Positions 22,275-24,493 of a stretch of DNA of 24,493 bases are shown in pieces. Every line of letters starts with the position of its first letter. The first letter of the stretch is position 1. The position numbers and the translations under genes were made by a program. The stretch is from Oscillospiraceae bacterium (GTDB lineage: Bacteria; Bacillota; Clostridia; Oscillospirales; Oscillospiraceae): contig JAIEFH010000166.1 of NCBI GenBank assembly GCA_029067025.1, positions 1 to 24,493 on the forward strand. Direction: 5' to 3'. A model generated the notes under the pieces. The model made no database searches. It had not been told where the DNA came from and worked only from the letters and a program-made list of their open reading frames with translations.

Positions 22275-22750
22275 ATCACACGCCGGTTTACAACATCGTT
22301 CAGGGCAAATGCTTATTACACCTCGTCTATGATCTGCCAACAGTGGATAAAGCAGCACCGCCCCATGAACAGCTTACCTACTACCGTAAGCTGCGGGGAT
22401 TGTCAAAAGACGAGTTAGCCGGTATGATAGGTGTGTCTGCTGGAGAGATTGTGAACTACGAAAAACAGTTTCAGGAAATCTATGATGACCAAGCGGAAAA
22501 GCTGGCAGATGCTTTAGGCATAGACAGCAGCTTGCTGTTGGATGATTACACAAAGTTTGTGACCCCTGGCTACGGCCAGCGCATCAAGGCGCTCCGCAGC
22601 GAATTGGGACTTTCTCAAAAAAAGTTTTCTGAAATGCTGGGGGTAAACCGCAGTACCGTTTCTATATGGGAAATCGAACTGCACAGGCCATCCCGCCAAA
22701 ACTATCAAAACATGATTACCATTAAGACGCACAAGGAGGCAAGTGCATGA
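22271..22750 (+). CDS. Tandem HTH (XRE-like) DNA-binding protein, probably 5'-truncated
   Basis: The 159-residue reading frame holds two Cro/CI-type helix-turn-helix domains. The first is LTYYRKLRGLSKDELAGMIGVSAGEIVNYEK (about 35-66). The second is GQRIKALRSELGLSQKKFSEMLGVNRSTVSIWE (about 101-133). The first ~30 residues (NHTPVYNIVQGKCLLHLVYDLPTVDKAAPP) are not recognised. The GTG at 22271 has no ribosome site and sits about ten bases past the junction with the truncated macrodomain gene. The frame stays open upstream into that gene, so this is most likely the 3' part of a longer gene. It ends in an ATGA overlap with the intact macrodomain gene, which suggests it belonged to that operon and may have regulated it. 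Confidence 0.7.
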   Translation: MNHTPVYNIVQGKCLLHLVYDLPTVDKAAPPHEQLTYYRKLRGLSKDELAGMIGVSAGEIVNYEKQFQEIYDDQAEKLADALGIDSSLLLDDYTKFVTPGYGQRIKALRSELGLSQKKFSEMLGVNRSTVSIWEIELHRPSRQNYQNMITIKTHKEASA

Positions 22751-23553
22751 CGCATGAAGAACAACGCCGCTATCTGATCCGGGAACTGCTGGCAGAAGAT
22801 GCACAGTATCAAAGCATTGTGATCCCGGAGGATGCCCAGGGGCAAAAGGATTTGCTTCGGGCGCTGATGAATGTGCGTCCGCCCATGCCCATTAACGAGG
22901 AATTTTTGACAGTCCAAGACGAGTATCTGTCGGCGGAGCGGGACATGGAGGGAGTGGTCGATGGAAACTCCCTCCCACCCCTCTGCTCCGACGAGCGATT
23001 AGTCTTGTGGCAGGGAGATATTACGACCCTAAAGGTGGATGCCATCGTCAATGCGGCAAACAGCGGCATGAGGGGCTGTTTCCGCGCTCTCCATTCCTGC
23101 ATTGATAACATCGTCCACAGCAAAAGCGGTATTCAGTTGCGGCTATACTGTGATGAACTGATGAACCGACAGGGATATGAGGAACCTACCGGGCAAGCCA
23201 AAATTACCCCAGCCTACAACCTGCCCAGCAGGTATGTCCTGCATACCGTTGGCCCAATCATTGAGGGGCGCGTGACCCGGCATGACCGGGAACTGCTGGC
23301 CTCCTGTTATCGCTCCTGCCTGGAACTGGCTGCGGAAAACAGCCTGGAAAGCGTGGCTTTCTGCTGCGTTTCTACCGGGGTATTTCACTTCCCCAATCAG
23401 GAAGCCGCCGAAATAGCGGTTAAGACCGTGACAGACTTCCTCAAAACGCAAACTTCCATTAAAAAGGTGATCTTCAATGTTTTTAAGGACACAGACAAGC
23501 AAATCTATCGAAGCATCCTCGGCGCAGATCGAAAAACTGAAAGAAGCGATTAA
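22747..23553 (+). CDS. SirTM-linked zinc macrodomain, protein ADP-ribosylhydrolase
   Basis: The complete 268-residue protein has a helical N-terminal lobe (about 1-80) and a full macrodomain. Key motifs are WQGDITTLKVDAIVNAANS (D91, N102, N105), the zinc and catalytic segment GCFRALHSCIDN (C111, H116, C118, D120, N121) and the second loop CVSTGVFHFP (207-216). In the SirTM systems of Staphylococcus and Streptococcus this enzyme reverses ADP-ribosylation made by the sirtuin. The usual Pro in GCFxPxHxC is Ala here. The start has an AAGGAGGCAAGTGC ribosome site and overlaps the HTH gene by four bases. Its last 77 bases overlap the sirtuin gene in another frame. Base composition is lower-GC than that of the truncated paralogue upstream. 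Confidence 0.9.
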   Translation: MTHEEQRRYLIRELLAEDAQYQSIVIPEDAQGQKDLLRALMNVRPPMPINEEFLTVQDEYLSAERDMEGVVDGNSLPPLCSDERLVLWQGDITTLKVDAIVNAANSGMRGCFRALHSCIDNIVHSKSGIQLRLYCDELMNRQGYEEPTGQAKITPAYNLPSRYVLHTVGPIIEGRVTRHDRELLASCYRSCLELAAENSLESVAFCCVSTGVFHFPNQEAAEIAVKTVTDFLKTQTSIKKVIFNVFKDTDKQIYRSILGADRKTERSD

Positions 23554-24352
23554 AAAGGCCGATGCAATCTTAATCGGTGCCGGGGCAGGATTATCCACCT
23601 CTGCGGGATTTACCTATTCAGGCCAGAGGTTTGAACAGTATTTTGCGGATTTTGCCGCTAAGTACGGTTTTCGGGATATGTACTCCGGGGGTTTTTACCC
23701 CTATGAAACGCTGGAGGAACACTGGGCCTACTGGAGCCGGTATATCCTGATTAACCGCTATGAGAATCCTCCAAAGCCGGTCTATGACAAGCTGCTGAAG
23801 CTGGTAGAGGGAAAAGATTACTTTGTCCTGACCACAAATGTGGATCACTGTTTTCAAAAGGCGGGCTTTGATAAAAAGCGGCTTTTCTACACCCAGGGCG
23901 ACTACGGTTTATGGCAGTGTTCGGAACCGTGCCATCAAGGAACCTACGACAATGAGGCCGTGGTACGTCAGATGGTAGAGAAACAGCGGGATATGCGGGT
24001 GCCGTCTGAACTGATCCCGCGTTGTCCCCACTGCGGAAAGCCTATGAGCATGAATCTCCGATCAGATGATACCTTTGTGCAGGACGAGGGCTGGTATGCC
24101 GCAGCGCAGCGATATGAAGATTTTATACGGCGACATAGTGGCGGGGCGGTTTTGTATCTGGAATTGGGTGTTGGAATGAATACGCCGGGCATCATCAAAT
24201 ATCCTTTTTGGCAGCAGGTCTATAAAAATCCAAAAGCAAGTTATATCTGTATTAACCAAGGACAGGCACATACGCCCCAAGAAATCGAAAAACGCAGTTT
24301 ATGTCTGAATACCGACATTGGGGAAGTGTTGGAAAAAGTAATAATTTTATAA
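23477..24352 (+). CDS. Class M sirtuin (SirTM), protein ADP-ribosyltransferase
   Basis: The 291-residue protein binds NAD through GAGAGLSTSAG (34-44) and carries TTNVDHCF (N121, D123) and FYTQGDYGLWQC. A Gln (Q140) occupies the place of the deacetylase His of ordinary sirtuins. This Asn/Gln pair is the known SirTM catalytic signature. Four Cys (C148, C152, C183, C186) form the zinc site. SirTM enzymes ADP-ribosylate a lipoylated GcvH-like carrier protein in an oxidative-stress pathway, and the linked macrodomain reverses it. Here neither the GcvH-like gene nor the LplA2 ligase is adjacent. The ATG at 23477 has an AAAAAGGTGATC site inside the macrodomain gene, giving a 77-base overlap; no later start precedes the NAD motif. 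A terminator follows. Confidence 0.92.
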   Translation: MFLRTQTSKSIEASSAQIEKLKEAIKKADAILIGAGAGLSTSAGFTYSGQRFEQYFADFAAKYGFRDMYSGGFYPYETLEEHWAYWSRYILINRYENPPKPVYDKLLKLVEGKDYFVLTTNVDHCFQKAGFDKKRLFYTQGDYGLWQCSEPCHQGTYDNEAVVRQMVEKQRDMRVPSELIPRCPHCGKPMSMNLRSDDTFVQDEGWYAAAQRYEDFIRRHSGGAVLYLELGVGMNTPGIIKYPFWQQVYKNPKASYICINQGQAHTPQEIEKRSLCLNTDIGEVLEKVIIL

Positions 24353-24359
24353 CATTTAG

Positions 24360-24393
24360 GCCGTCTTTTCTGAACAGGAAAAGGCGGCTTTTT
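24360..24393 (+). terminator. Terminator after SirTM
   Basis: GCCGTCTTTTC (24360-24370) pairs with GAAAAGGCGGC (24378-24388), including one T-G wobble, across a 7-base loop, followed by TTTTT. It lies just past the sirtuin stop codon. Confidence 0.88.
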
Positions 24394-24462
24394 CTATGCC
24401 CGTACATAGCCGTCTATTTCGCCGCAGGCGGCTAAATCTATGGTAAAGGAGGGAACCCCAAT

Positions 24463-24493
24463 ATGGCGAAACCCAAGGTGATAAGCGTAGCGA
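24463..24493 (+). CDS. ParA-like partition ATPase, first ten codons
   Basis: Only MAKPKVISVA is present before the window ends. This is the usual opening of ParA/Soj ATPases on clostridial conjugative elements, which continues with the NQKGGVGKTT Walker motif. An AAAGGAGGG ribosome site (24445-24453) precedes the ATG. A hairpin, TAGCCGTC (24407-24414) with GGCGGCTA (24427-24434), lies in its leader. Identification rests on ten residues and context, so it is tentative. Confidence 0.5.
   Translation, partial: MAKPKVISVA

Larger units (their letters stand above)
22263..24493. mobile_element. Lower-GC island with macrodomain-sirtuin cargo and a ParA-like gene
   Basis: From about 22263 codon use shifts to clearly lower GC, and gene order is a cut HTH gene, macrodomain, SirTM, terminator, then the start of a ParA-like gene, a standard partition gene of integrative and conjugative elements. 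The left border falls inside a macrodomain gene; the right border lies beyond the window. No attachment repeats or integrase are visible here, so element identity rests on the ParA start, base composition and the broken flanking gene. Confidence 0.6.

Overview
The window reads as a complete 24.5 kb draft contig from a high-GC, Gram-positive gut clostridium, most likely of the Oscillospiraceae (Flavonifractor/Pseudoflavonifractor-like). The evidence is GC-rich codon use with AGGAGG-type ribosome sites, a sortase substrate with a VPQTG signal, Man-family PTS genes, and YesL- and FapA-type proteins. This placement is inference; there is no rRNA or tRNA. The first 21 bases are nearly identical to the Nextera transposase mosaic-end adapter, so the left edge is a library artefact.

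Left edge (1-1456): the 3' end of a sortase-anchored surface protein, a class B sortase cut off before its catalytic Cys, and reverse-strand debris of a mobile element (a deleted Tn916-type integrase N-terminus and a DUF6809-like small protein).

Sensor cluster (1491-5885): a strong promoter drives four tightly packed, mostly overlapping genes: a membrane-tethered sugar-binding protein, a NarL-family histidine kinase, its response regulator, and a lipoprotein solute-binding protein. No permease or ATPase is present, so the cluster looks like a sugar-sensing unit. A strong terminator closes it.

PTS operon (6008-12047): mannose/sorbose-family IIA, IIB, IIC and IID, a small two-helix membrane protein, HPr, enzyme I and a Cof-type HAD phosphatase. 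This is a full phosphorelay from PEP to sugar in one transcription unit. A direct repeat sits upstream of a -10 box that lacks a good -35. A terminator with a competing hairpin lies between HPr and enzyme I.

Middle: a solitary FapA/DUF342 protein on the reverse strand, then an AraC-family regulator.

Alpha-galactoside locus (14204-21808): the AraC regulator, a GH36 alpha-galactosidase, a sugar ABC operon (binding protein and two permeases, no ATPase) and a divergent YesL/DUF624 membrane protein. The ABC promoter carries a long inverted repeat, and the 3' end of the operon carries an array of hairpins.

Right edge (21891-24493): a SirTM-type macrodomain gene breaks off in its catalytic motif and is joined to lower-GC DNA. 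That DNA carries the end of a double-HTH gene, a complete second macrodomain, a class M sirtuin (SirTM) and the first codons of a ParA-like gene. The likely reading is an ADP-ribosylation signalling pair carried by an integrative element, with a recombination or assembly junction near 22262.
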